Part shown: piece after piece, positions 52,541 through 63,012 of the stretch
How the letters are laid out: every line of letters begins with the position of its first letter
How positions within the stretch are numbered: position 1 is the first letter of the stretch
From: Streptomyces broussonetiae
Lineage (GTDB): Bacteria; Actinomycetota; Actinomycetes; Streptomycetales; Streptomycetaceae
Assembly (NCBI RefSeq): GCF_009796285.1
Contig: NZ_CP047020.1
Location: 5,146,001-5,210,000 of the forward strand
DNA length: 64,000 nt
Reading direction: 5' to 3'
The notes under the pieces: generated by a model
Database searches by the model: none
The model's input: only the letters and a program-made list of their open reading frames with translations
Told to the model about the DNA's origin: nothing
Made by a program: the position numbers and the translations under genes

Positions 52541-54352
52541 ATGACTGGGGCGATGAGTGAGAGCAGTACGCAGGACATGCCGGACTGGGAGAAGCGGTTC
52601 AGGGCGCCGCGGGTGTCGCTGCCCGACTGGGCCGAGGACGCACCGGACCGCTCCCTGTTCGTGTCGAACGCGACGGGGACGTACGAGCTGTATGCCTGGG
52701 ACCGTGCGACGGGCGAGCAGCGCCAGGCGACGGACCGGCCGAACGGCACGACGGACGGCGTGCTCTCACCGGACGGCGCCTTCATCTGGTGGTTCGACGA
52801 CAAGGACGGCGACGAGTTCGGCATCTGGCGCCGCCAGCCCTTCACGGGCGGGCAGGCCGAGCCGGCGGTCCCCGGCCTCGAGCCCTCCTACCCGGCCGGG
52901 CTGGCCCTGGCCCGCGACGGACGCACGGCGGTCGTCGGCCGCTCCACGGACGAGGACGGTACGACGATCCACCTCGCCCGGCAGGGAGAGGACCCGGTCG
53001 AGATCTACCGGCACCGCGAGTCGGCGGGCGTCGGCGACCTCTCGCACGACGGCTCGCTGATCGCCGTCGAGCACACCGAGCACGGCGACGCCATGCATGC
53101 GGCACTGCGTGTGCTGCGCCCGGACGGCACGACGGTCGCTGAGCTGGACGACACCAAGAACGGAACCGAGGAGCTGGGCCTGGAGGTGCTCGGCTTCGCC
53201 CCCGTGGACGGCGACACCCGCCTGCTCATCGGGCACCAGCGCCGGGGCCGCTGGGAGCCCCTGGTGTGGGACGTGGCCTCGGGCGAGGAGACCGACCTCG
53301 CCCTGGACCTGCCGGGTGACGTCAGCGCCGAGTGGTATCCGGACGGCTCGGCCCTCCTCGTCGCGCACGGCTTCGAGGCCCGCAGCGAGCTGTTCCGCCT
53401 CGACCTGGCGAGCCGCGAGCTGACCCGCATCCCGACCCCGCCCGGCACGGTCTCCGGCGCCACGGCCCGCCCCGACGGCAGCGTGGAGTACCTGTGGTCC
53501 TCGGCCGAGCAGCCGTCGGCCGTGCGCTCCACGTCCGGCGGGGTGGTCCTGGACCCGCCCGGTCTGACGTGCCCGCCGTCGGTGGCGGTGGAGGACGCCT
53601 GGGTGGCGGGGCCCGGCGGCCGGATCCACGCCCTGATCCAGAAGCCGGCGGGCGCGAGCGGCCCCCTGCCGACGGTGTTCGACCTGCACGGCGGGCCGAC
53701 CTGGCACGACAGCGACTCCTTCGCCGCGGGCCCGGCCGCCTGGGTCGACCAGGGGTACGCGGTGATCCGCATCAACTACCGCGGCTCGACGGGGTACGGC
53801 CGGGCCTGGACGGACGCCCTCAAGCACCGGGTGGGCCTGATCGAGCTGGAGGACGTGGCGGCGGTCCGTGACTGGGCGGTGTCGTCCGGCCTCGCCGACC
53901 CGGACCGCCTGGTGCTCACCGGTGGTTCCTGGGGCGGCTATCTCACCCTGCTCGGCATCGGCACCCAGCCCGACGCGTGGACGGTGGGCATCGCGGTCGT
54001 GCCCGTCGCGGACTACGTCACCGCGTACCACGACGAGATGGAAGCCCTGAAGGCCATGGACCGCACCCTGCTGGGCGGCACCCCGGAGGAGGTCCCCGAG
54101 CGCTTCGAGGCGTCCTCCCCGCTGACCTACGTCGACCAGGTCAAGGCGCCGGTCTACATCTCGGCGGGCCTCAACGACCCGCGCTGTCCGATCCGTCAGA
54201 TCGACAACTACGTCAAGCGCCTGGAGGCCCGCGGCGCGTCCCACGAGGTCTACCGCTACGACGCCGGACACGGCTCCCTGGTGGTGGACGAACGCATCAA
54301 GCAGGTCCGCCTGGAGATGGACTTCGCGGCGCGGCACCTGCCCAAGGCGTAG
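52541..54352 (+). CDS. S9-family (prolyl oligopeptidase-like) serine peptidase
   Basis: 603 residues; ATG at 52541 or 52553. The first 340 residues are a beta-propeller with repeated blades (for example SNATGTYELYAWDRATGEQR). The hydrolase domain has VFDLHGGPTWHDSD, GGSWGGYLTLLG with Ser463, NDPRCPIRQ with an Asp near 546 and DAGHGS with a His near 577. No signal peptide, so it likely works in the cytoplasm on short or acylated peptides. Confidence 0.88.
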   Translation: MTGAMSESSTQDMPDWEKRFRAPRVSLPDWAEDAPDRSLFVSNATGTYELYAWDRATGEQRQATDRPNGTTDGVLSPDGAFIWWFDDKDGDEFGIWRRQPFTGGQAEPAVPGLEPSYPAGLALARDGRTAVVGRSTDEDGTTIHLARQGEDPVEIYRHRESAGVGDLSHDGSLIAVEHTEHGDAMHAALRVLRPDGTTVAELDDTKNGTEELGLEVLGFAPVDGDTRLLIGHQRRGRWEPLVWDVASGEETDLALDLPGDVSAEWYPDGSALLVAHGFEARSELFRLDLASRELTRIPTPPGTVSGATARPDGSVEYLWSSAEQPSAVRSTSGGVVLDPPGLTCPPSVAVEDAWVAGPGGRIHALIQKPAGASGPLPTVFDLHGGPTWHDSDSFAAGPAAWVDQGYAVIRINYRGSTGYGRAWTDALKHRVGLIELEDVAAVRDWAVSSGLADPDRLVLTGGSWGGYLTLLGIGTQPDAWTVGIAVVPVADYVTAYHDEMEALKAMDRTLLGGTPEEVPERFEASSPLTYVDQVKAPVYISAGLNDPRCPIRQIDNYVKRLEARGASHEVYRYDAGHGSLVVDERIKQVRLEMDFAARHLPKA

Positions 54353-54364
54353 CCCCCTCGCAGG

Positions 54365-56278
54365 TCAGCGCAGTTCCGCGAGGCCTCTGCGCGTGGCGGC
54401 GACGACGACACGGTCCCCTTTCTCCAGCACATGGTCCGGGGCCGTGTCGGTGCGGCCCTCCAGGGCCAGGGCCCGCCAGGAGCCGGCCCGGAAGGCCTCG
54501 CGGACGGTGCGGCCCTCCAGCTGGGGATGGCCGGCCACGTCCACGGAGGCGAAGAGCAGGACCTTGCGGCCCACGGGGATCGCGCCCACCACCTGCCGCC
54601 CGAGCATCGCCCCGGCGAACGCGGGCGCGGCCAGGTGCGTGACGCTCCGGCTCCGGGTCAGCGCGTGCGGATAGGCGGCCCGCAGGGTGCGGTACACGGC
54701 GGTGGCGAAGTCGTCGTCGTACAGCCGCAGCACCACCCGCAGATCGGGCCGTACGGTCCGCGCGTACAGCACGGCCTCCAGGTTGGTGGTGTCGGCGCTG
54801 GTCACGGCCAGGAGGGCGTACGCCCGGTGGATCTTGGCGGCCTCCAGGACGCCTTCCTGGGTGACGTCGCCGAGCACCACCGGCACCCGCAGCCGGCGCG
54901 CGGTCGCGAGTCCGCGTGCCTCCGGGTCGGACTCCACGCACACGACGGGGACGTTCAGTTCGCGCAGCCGGGTCAGTACCCGGGTGCCGATCTTGCCCAG
55001 ACCGAGCAGCACCACATGCCCGCCGAGGCCGCGCGGCGGCTTGCGCAGCGCGGAGGCGGTGCGGAAGGTGCCGAGCGCCTCGAGTACGGCCGCCAGGAGT
55101 ACCGGCAGCAGCAGCAACCCGACGAGCGCGGACAGGAGTTGCAGGATCTGCCGGCCGAGGGGTGCCTCCTTGGCGGGGTCGTCGATCGCGAACAGGTCGA
55201 GCAGGGTGTAGTAGAAGGCGCGCAGCGGCTGGATCCCGCTCACCAGCCACAGCGCGACGGCGAGCGCGACGACGCAGGCCACCATGCCTGCCAGCGACCA
55301 CCGCAGCCGGCGCGAGAACAGCGAGGCGAGCGGCGGCACGCCGCCCACCCCGCGGCCGTTCGCCCCACGTCCGCCCGTCCGGCGGCCGGTCGCGGTCGCT
55401 GCCGGGCCGCCCGCCGCCGACGCCTGCTCCAGCACCAGCGCCGTGCGCCCGCCGGCCCGGGCGACCTCCTCGTCGTCGGGCAGCAGCCGCGTCTCCTGCT
55501 CCCCGTTGCCGTCCGGGCCCTCCCCGCCGGCCCGGTCGCCCGCCGACAGCAGGGCCAGCGTGTACAGCCCGGAGCCGGCGGGCCGCCCGTCCGCGGACAG
55601 CGGGCGTTCCACGGCCCGCAGCAGCAGGCCCTCGGTCTGGACGACCTTGCTGGTGCCCGTGACAGCGGTCGCGGCGAGCGCGGGCGCGGCGGTGTCGGCG
55701 TCGGACAGCACGGTCGTGGAGGCGTCCGCGGGGCCCTCGCCGTCGCCCGTGGCCAACGCGGCCGCCTGGTCGAGGAGTTCCTCGATGTGCTGGCCCAACC
55801 GGCGGTTGTAGAGCCTGAGGACGAGGCGCAGGCGCGGGTTGAGACGGCGGGCGGTCAGGGCGGCGCGGATGTTGGTCTCGTCGTCGTCGAAGACGAGGGC
55901 GAGCGCGGCGGCCCGCTCCACCCCGGCCTCGGCGAGCACGGCCTCGTCGAGGCCGACGGCCTCCAGCACCCGGGGCCCGTCCTGCCCGTCCGCGCCGCCG
56001 GAGGCGCTCGCGGCGGGCGGTGTCGTGGCCCCGGCGACGGCACCCGCCCGGCCCACCGTCGCGCTCACCACGCGGTCGAACAGCGCCGCCGACGCCGCCC
56101 GGGCCCGGCCGACCACCGGCGGGCGGGCGGTGCGCTCGTTCGGCGGTACGACCAGGGTGACCTGCTCGCCGTAGACCCCGCGCAACTCGGCGGCCAGCCG
56201 GTGCGCGAGCCCGTCGTCCCCGCACACCACCATGTGCGCACGTGGGGCCCTCGGCCCTCCTTGATACGGAACGCTCAC
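54365..56278 (-). CDS. NAD-binding RCK/TrkA-type protein with a two-helix pore-like region
   Basis: 637 residues from a GTG at 56278. Two RCK domains flank a membrane part: the first (AHMVVCGDDGLAHRLAAELR, VFDDDETNIRAALTARRLNP) has a long loop-rich insert; helices at about 318-340 (LAGMVACVVALAVALWLVSG) and 375-400 (LLSALVGLLLLPVLLAAVLE) enclose a short re-entrant stretch (FYYTLLDLFAIDDPAKEAPL); then the second RCK (GHVVLLGLGKIGTRVLTRLR). The layout is that of a K+ channel-like protein, but the TVGYGD filter is replaced by LDLFAIDDP. Ion and direction are unknown. Confidence 0.75.
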   Translation of the reverse strand: MSVPYQGGPRAPRAHMVVCGDDGLAHRLAAELRGVYGEQVTLVVPPNERTARPPVVGRARAASAALFDRVVSATVGRAGAVAGATTPPAASASGGADGQDGPRVLEAVGLDEAVLAEAGVERAAALALVFDDDETNIRAALTARRLNPRLRLVLRLYNRRLGQHIEELLDQAAALATGDGEGPADASTTVLSDADTAAPALAATAVTGTSKVVQTEGLLLRAVERPLSADGRPAGSGLYTLALLSAGDRAGGEGPDGNGEQETRLLPDDEEVARAGGRTALVLEQASAAGGPAATATGRRTGGRGANGRGVGGVPPLASLFSRRLRWSLAGMVACVVALAVALWLVSGIQPLRAFYYTLLDLFAIDDPAKEAPLGRQILQLLSALVGLLLLPVLLAAVLEALGTFRTASALRKPPRGLGGHVVLLGLGKIGTRVLTRLRELNVPVVCVESDPEARGLATARRLRVPVVLGDVTQEGVLEAAKIHRAYALLAVTSADTTNLEAVLYARTVRPDLRVVLRLYDDDFATAVYRTLRAAYPHALTRSRSVTHLAAPAFAGAMLGRQVVGAIPVGRKVLLFASVDVAGHPQLEGRTVREAFRAGSWRALALEGRTDTAPDHVLEKGDRVVVAATRRGLAELR

Positions 56279-56392
56279 CACGAGGGAAAAGAGTGCCCCA
56301 AGAAGAAGAGTGGTTCCAGCAACGGTGTGAACACCTGCGCAAACATGCGCGTACCCAGGGGGAGGGAGCACACCAGCCGGAGGTAACCGCCC

Positions 56393-57412
56393 GTGGCCAT
56401 CACCGAAGACGCCCCACCCGGTGCGGAGACAAGCCCCGCTGACGCCTCGTCGGATCAGGAGGGCCGCCGGCTCAGCTCTCCGCTGGTGCTGGTCCTGACG
56501 CTGCTCCTCGCCGTGCTCGCCCAGTCCCCGATCCGCGGACTCCTCGGCACCCCGCTGATGCAGAGCTGGATGACGGTGTTCGTCGCGGTGACCATGCAGG
56601 CGCTGCCCTTCCTGGTGCTCGGTGTGCTGCTCTCGGCGGCGCTCGCGGTGTTCGTCCCGCCGGCCTTCTTCGCGCGCGCCCTGCCGAGCCGCCCCGCCCT
56701 CGCCGTCCCGGTGGCCGGGGTCGCGGGCGCGATCCTGCCGGGCTGCGAGTGCGCGTCGGTGCCGGTGGCGGGCGCGCTGGTGCGCCGGGGCGTCACCCCG
56801 GCCGCGGCCCTCGCCTTCCTGCTCTCCGCCCCTGCGATCAACCCGATCGTGCTGACCGCCACCGCCGTGGCCTTTCCCCGCAACCCGGAGATGGTTCTCG
56901 GCCGGTTCGCCGCGAGCCTGCTGGTGGCGTGCGCGATGGGCTGGCTGTGGCAGCGACTGGGCCGCACCGACTGGCTGCGCCCGCCGGCCCACGGCGCGCA
57001 CGAGGGCGCGACCAGGGGGGAGGCGTTCTGGAACTCGGTACGGCACGACACCGTGCACGCGGGCGGGTTCCTGGTGCTCGGCGCGATGGCCGCCGCGACC
57101 CTGAAGGCGGTGGCCCCCGCGGAGTGGCTGCGCACGGCCGCCGCCAACCCGCTGGTCGCGATCCTCGCCCTCGCCGTCCTCGCCGTGCTGCTGTCCATCT
57201 GCTCGGAGGCGGACGCGTTCGTCGCGGCCTCCCTGACCCAGTTCTCCCTGACGGCCAAGCTGGTGTTCCTGGTGGTGGGCCCGATGATCGACCTCAAGCT
57301 GTTCGCGATGCAGGCCGGCACCTTCGGCCGCGGCTTCGCCCTGCGCTTCGCCCCCGCCACCTTCGCGATGGCCGTCACGGGCGCCGTGGTGACCGGGACG
57401 GTGCTGCTGTGA
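56393..57412 (+). CDS. DUF318-type membrane permease
   Basis: 339 residues with eight or nine membrane helices. The core AGAILPGCECASVPVAGALV, with the invariant Cys pair, and LLSAPAINPIVLTATAVAF are typical of the family, as is LLSICSEADAFVAASL with another Cys in the second half. The family is tied to metal or metalloid movement and is often regulated by zinc. It is coupled (GTGA) to a TIGR03943 protein. A small palindrome GGTGTGAACACC lies at 56324-56335 in the divergent promoter region. Confidence 0.82.
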   Translation: MAITEDAPPGAETSPADASSDQEGRRLSSPLVLVLTLLLAVLAQSPIRGLLGTPLMQSWMTVFVAVTMQALPFLVLGVLLSAALAVFVPPAFFARALPSRPALAVPVAGVAGAILPGCECASVPVAGALVRRGVTPAAALAFLLSAPAINPIVLTATAVAFPRNPEMVLGRFAASLLVACAMGWLWQRLGRTDWLRPPAHGAHEGATRGEAFWNSVRHDTVHAGGFLVLGAMAAATLKAVAPAEWLRTAAANPLVAILALAVLAVLLSICSEADAFVAASLTQFSLTAKLVFLVVGPMIDLKLFAMQAGTFGRGFALRFAPATFAMAVTGAVVTGTVLL

Positions 57413-58209
57413 ACCGTCACTCCCAGGCCGCCGTCATGTTCCTGCTCGGCGCCGCCCTGCTGCACGCGGGCAGCACCGGTCTGTACCTGCGGTACGTCAA
57501 GGCGGGGCTGCAGCCGCTGCTGCTGGCGTCGGGCGCGGTGCTGAGCGTGGGGGCGCTGGCGACCGTCTGGTACGAGCGCAGGCGGCATCGAACGCGGCAG
57601 CAGACGCACGAAGGCCATGTCCACGAAGGCCATGCTCATGAGAGTGATGCCCACGAGGGTGTTGCCGGCGAGGGTGATGCCCACGGGGGTCATGCCCACC
57701 CCGAACCCCGCGTCTCCTGGCTCCTGTTGCTGCCTCTCCTCGCGCTCATCCTCGTCGCGCCGCCCGCCCTCGGCTCGTACAGCGCGCTGCGCTCGGGGAC
57801 CGCGCTGCAGAAGCCGTACGGCCTCGGGCCGTTGCCCGGCAGCAGCGGGCCCGCGCAGCTGTCCGTGGTCGACTACGCCTCCCGCGCGGCCTACGGCAAC
57901 GGCCGTTCCCTGGGCGGACGGACGGTCCGGGTCACCGGGTTCCTCGCGCTGGACGGTTCGGGGCAGCCGTATCTGGTGCGGATGGCCCTCAACTGCTGTG
58001 CGGCGGACGCGCAGCCGGTCAAGATCGGGCTGACCGGCCAGCTGCCGCCCGTGCTGCGGCCGGACGCCTGGCTGGAGGTGACGGGTACGTATGCCTCCCG
58101 GCTGGAGCGCGATCCCGTCAACGGCGGGCCCATTCCGTATCTGAGGGTCGGTTCGGTCCGGCCGGTGCCGGTGCCGCACGATCCTTACGACGAGACCTGG
58201 AACAACTGA
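57409..58209 (+). CDS. TIGR03943 family protein with His-rich loop
   Basis: 266 residues from a GTG overlapping the permease stop. Two membrane helices near the start (AVMFLLGAALLHAGSTGLYL and LLASGAVLSVGALATVW) are followed by a His/Glu/Gly loop built of HEGHVHEGHAHESDAHEG-like units that should bind divalent metal, a third helix (LLLLPLLALILVAPPALGSY), and an outer domain with VRVTGFLALDG and LNCCAADAQPVKIGL. Working with the DUF318 permease in zinc or cobalt handling is the usual inference. Confidence 0.82.
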   Translation: MNRHSQAAVMFLLGAALLHAGSTGLYLRYVKAGLQPLLLASGAVLSVGALATVWYERRRHRTRQQTHEGHVHEGHAHESDAHEGVAGEGDAHGGHAHPEPRVSWLLLLPLLALILVAPPALGSYSALRSGTALQKPYGLGPLPGSSGPAQLSVVDYASRAAYGNGRSLGGRTVRVTGFLALDGSGQPYLVRMALNCCAADAQPVKIGLTGQLPPVLRPDAWLEVTGTYASRLERDPVNGGPIPYLRVGSVRPVPVPHDPYDETWNN

Positions 58210-58232
58210 ACGCCCGACGGCCCGGGGCGCGC

Positions 58233-60275
<2,043 letters not shown>

Positions 60276-60398
60276 CGGGACCTCTCTCACGGCTCCACGA
60301 CGTTCCTACAGGGGAAGCCTACGGGGGCCGGCCGCGTCGGGCCGAGAGGGCCGGGAGCCAGGGGCCGGGGGAGGGGAGAGGCAGTGCGGGCCGAGGGG

Positions 60399-60917
60399 TC
60401 AGGACAGGCCCGAGGCGCGGAGCACCGCCCGGGCCGCCTCGGCGTCGATGTGCCGGCCCAGGCGGTCCAGGACGTCCGCGCCGTGGCGGAGTGTGCCGCG
60501 TTCCAGGGAACGGCGGACGCCGGTGTCGACCTCGTGCCAGAGCAGGGGGTTGGCGGCGAGCACCCGGGGATCGACTTCCAGCCGGTGGCCGTGGACGTCC
60601 CGCAGGACCAGGTGGGAGGAGACGCCGTCGTACTGCCGTACGGCCGCCAGCGCGTCCGTGTGGACGACGCGCCGGCGCCAGGGCGTGCGCACCGCGAGCC
60701 AGCCGGGGCCCGCGCTCACCCGCTGCGGCAGCAGCACGACGCACACCGCGACCGACAGAGCGGTCCAGAGCAGGGCGCGTGGCGCCGTCAGGGTGCCGGC
60801 GTCCCAGTCGACCAGGAAGGCCAGTGCGGCGAACACCATGGCGCAGCCCACCGCGAGCCGGGCGCTGCCATGCCAGTGGCGGTCGCCGGCGGTGCCCGCG
60901 GTTCCGCTCCGTCGCAT
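60399..60917 (-). CDS. PH-domain-like membrane protein, 172 aa
   Basis: ATG at 60917 after GGGAG. Two membrane helices (SARLAVGCAMVFAALAFLVD and PRALLWTALSVAVCVVLLPQ) are followed by a small beta domain (GWLAVRTPWRRRVVHTDALA, YDGVSSHLVLRDVHGHRLEV) and a helical end (DVLDRLGRHIDAEAARAVL). This is the bacterial PH-like layout; function unknown. It lies 124 bases after nadE's start on the same strand. Confidence 0.7.
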   Translation of the reverse strand: MRRSGTAGTAGDRHWHGSARLAVGCAMVFAALAFLVDWDAGTLTAPRALLWTALSVAVCVVLLPQRVSAGPGWLAVRTPWRRRVVHTDALAAVRQYDGVSSHLVLRDVHGHRLEVDPRVLAANPLLWHEVDTGVRRSLERGTLRHGADVLDRLGRHIDAEAARAVLRASGLS

Positions 60918-61040
60918 ACTCCCGACGCTAGGCGCGCGCACGGAGCCCCGCGACCGCTGCTGACGCAGTCCTGACACCGCGGGCGTGGATCCTGACGGAA
61001 TCCTTACGCGCCCCGGCGCACGGCATTTCCGGCGCAGCGC

Positions 61041-61838
61041 TCAGATGCTGAGCCGGGTCTGCCGTACCGGGCTGCCTACCGCGTAGTGGACGTACTCGCG
61101 GACCAGGCGGAAGCCGGCGTGCCAGGCCAGCAGTCGGCTGGCGCGGTTGTGCAGGGAGCAGTTCCAGGAGGGGGTGCGGCCGCGGGCGGCGATGTCCGCG
61201 CACAGGGCGGTGACACAGGCGAGGCCGAGGTGATGGCGGCGGCGGTCGGGGACCGTGTAGACCGCCACGTCCTCGTACCCCGTGCCGCGGAAGTAGGTGC
61301 AGGCCACCGCCAGGATGTGGCCGGTGCGGTCCACCGCGGCCCAGGCGTGGCCGCAGGCGGCGAGGCCGAGCGGTCCGCCCCAGCTGGCCGAGAGCCAGGC
61401 CGCGTCCGGGCCGAGGGCATGCAGGGCGTCGGTGTCCGCCGGTTCCAGGTGGCGTACCGTCACCGTGTGCGGGACGGTCGCGCGCTGGGGCGGGGCCTGG
61501 AGCGTCCAGACCATGCGCTCCCACGGGGTGAGCCGGCCGAAGGCGCTGCCGAGTGCGGGCAGGAACCGGGCCGGGGCCTCGATCCGGTTGCCCGCCAGCG
61601 GGGCGAGGAAGCCCGGCCGGAGGTCCTCCGGAGTACCGCGCAGGACGACGTGACCGGCGCAGGAGACGGCGACCGTGCGGGGCTGGGCGGGGCGGTCGGC
61701 CCACCAGCGGCCGATGCCGGTGGCCAGCACATGCTCGCCGATGGCGGCGGGGCCGGGGGCGCCGCTGGGGAACCAGTGCGTGAGCGCCCGTGCGTCCGGC
61801 GGCGAGATCTCGATCACCAAGGTCTCCTGGGTGTCCAT
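61041..61838 (-). CDS. GNAT-like N-acetyltransferase, 265 aa
   Basis: The C-terminal half has the GNAT core: HAWAAVDRTGHILAVACTYF, YEDVAVYTVPDRRRHHLGLA (acetyl-CoA loop with RRRHHLG in place of the usual RGxGxA/G) and NRASRLLAWHAGFRLVREYV. The N-terminal half (GIGRWWADRPAQPRTVAVSC) is a diverged second domain. The acceptor is unknown. It lies downstream of the bL37 terminator and upstream of nothing obvious. Confidence 0.75.
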   Translation of the reverse strand: MDTQETLVIEISPPDARALTHWFPSGAPGPAAIGEHVLATGIGRWWADRPAQPRTVAVSCAGHVVLRGTPEDLRPGFLAPLAGNRIEAPARFLPALGSAFGRLTPWERMVWTLQAPPQRATVPHTVTVRHLEPADTDALHALGPDAAWLSASWGGPLGLAACGHAWAAVDRTGHILAVACTYFRGTGYEDVAVYTVPDRRRHHLGLACVTALCADIAARGRTPSWNCSLHNRASRLLAWHAGFRLVREYVHYAVGSPVRQTRLSI

Positions 61839-61880
61839 GCCCTGCGGGCATGCGGAACGACGGACGGGGATGCGGACCGG

Positions 61881-61916
61881 GCGGGCGAGCGGGGACCGTT
61901 CGTCCCGCTCGCCCGC
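61881..61916 (-). terminator. Terminator after the bL37 gene
   Basis: GCGGGCGAGCGGG (61881-61893) and CCCGCTCGCCCGC (61904-61916) form a 13-bp perfect stem with a ten-base loop, 17 bases beyond the bL37 stop on the minus strand. Confidence 0.7.
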
Positions 61917-61932
61917 CCGCTTGCCGGGCCGG

Positions 61933-62010
61933 TCAGCCCTGGCCGGCCTTGCGGCCGTGGTTCGATTTCTTCTTGCGGCGGTCCTTCTTCTTGCGGGCGC
62001 GTTTCGACAT
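61933..62010 (-). CDS. Ribosomal protein bL37-like, 25 aa (AURKAIP1/COX24-type)
   Basis: A 25-codon gene with AGGAAG seven bases before its ATG at 62010. It reads MSKRARKKKDRRKKKSNHG and six more residues ending GQG: almost all Lys/Arg with the late SNHG element that marks the tiny actinobacterial large-subunit protein bL37. It would bind 23S rRNA. It lies 26 bases after the SDR gene and before a strong terminator. Confidence 0.8.
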   Translation of the reverse strand: MSKRARKKKDRRKKKSNHGRKAGQG

Positions 62011-62036
62011 GTACGACTTCCTGTTCCGTGTGCGCT

Positions 62037-62846
62037 TCAGGCGGTGCGGCCGACCAGCAGGTCGGCCAGCTTGTTCAGGCGGCGGACCGTGCGGTCCTCC
62101 GTGGCGGCCGGGGCCGGGTCGACGCGCTCGTCGCGGTCGTAGTAGGCGCCGTTGACGATCTCGACGGCCGGGTCGCACAGCCGGACCACGTGCGCGGCGC
62201 CCTCGGCGGGGGAGCCGCCCTCGTGGGCGTAGAGCGGCAGCAGCGCGGTGTCGCACACGCCCGGGTGGACGGAGACGGCGGTGACGCGCGGGTCGGCCGC
62301 GAAGACCGTGAGGGCGAGCTGCGACTGGGCGTAGGCGGCGAGGCGCGAGTAGCGGCGGGCGCGGTTGGGGTCGGCCCAGCTGATGGACGCCGTGCGGTGC
62401 AGCGAGGAGGACACGTTCACCACACGACCGCCCGGGTCGCTGGTCAGCGCCGGCTCGAGCAGGCAGGTCAGCAGGTAGTGGGCGAGGAAGTTGACCTGGA
62501 AGGCGATCTCGTTGCCGTCGGCGGTGACGGTGTGCCGCTCGGGGGCGGCCATGCCCGCGTTGTTGACGAGGACGTCCAGGTGCGGGTGCTCGCTGACGAT
62601 CGTGCGGGCGAGGGTCTCGACCTCCTCGAGGTGGGTGAAGTCCGCGCCGTAAGGCCGCAGGAGCGAGGCCGGGACGCCCGCCGTGGCGATGAGGCGGTCG
62701 GCCGTCGCCTGCGCCTGAGCCGTCGTACGGCCGTGCAGCAGCACGGTGGCGCCGCGTTCGGCGAGCCGGCGTGCCGTTTCGCAGCCGATGCCGGAGGTGG
62801 CTCCGGTGACAAGGACAGTGCGGGACGAAAGGGTGGAGTCGGTCAT
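62037..62846 (-). CDS. Short-chain dehydrogenase/reductase lacking the catalytic lysine
   Basis: 269 residues from the ATG at 62846. The NAD(P) loop VLVTGATSGIGCETARRLAE, the NNAGMA motif and the catalytic-strand Ser in VVNVSSSLHRTAS are present. The active-site YxxxK reads YAQSQLAL: the lysine is glutamine (codon CAG, confirmed on the strand). The overall fit is to the retinol-dehydrogenase-like subgroup. Activity is therefore uncertain. It shares a transcript with bL37. Confidence 0.8.
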   Translation of the reverse strand: MTDSTLSSRTVLVTGATSGIGCETARRLAERGATVLLHGRTTAQAQATADRLIATAGVPASLLRPYGADFTHLEEVETLARTIVSEHPHLDVLVNNAGMAAPERHTVTADGNEIAFQVNFLAHYLLTCLLEPALTSDPGGRVVNVSSSLHRTASISWADPNRARRYSRLAAYAQSQLALTVFAADPRVTAVSVHPGVCDTALLPLYAHEGGSPAEGAAHVVRLCDPAVEIVNGAYYDRDERVDPAPAATEDRTVRRLNKLADLLVGRTA

Positions 62847-62923
62847 GATCCCATCCAGGGTTGCGGGCACGCGGGCGCCGCCCGGCCAGGGGCGGTGGGC
62901 GTGCTGGGGTGAAGGGGAGTCGG

Positions 62924-62957
62924 CGAGGGGCGCCGGAGCCGATCACGGCGCCCCTCG
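62924..62957 (-). terminator. Hairpin ending the small minus-strand locus
   Basis: CGAGGGGCGCC (62924-62934) and GGCGCCCCTCG (62947-62957) pair perfectly over 11 bases with a 12-base loop. It lies immediately after the broken small frames at 62960-63324, whose transcript it would end. Confidence 0.55.
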
Positions 62958-63012
62958 GGTCACGGAAAACGGCGTCGGCGGGACGGGCGTCGGCGGACGC
63001 GGCCGTTTCCGT

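Noticed and set aside
56282..56392. Zur box for the DUF318 permease pair
   Set aside because: No sequence close to the AT-rich Zur palindrome is present; the only dyad is the GC-rich GGTGTGAACACC.
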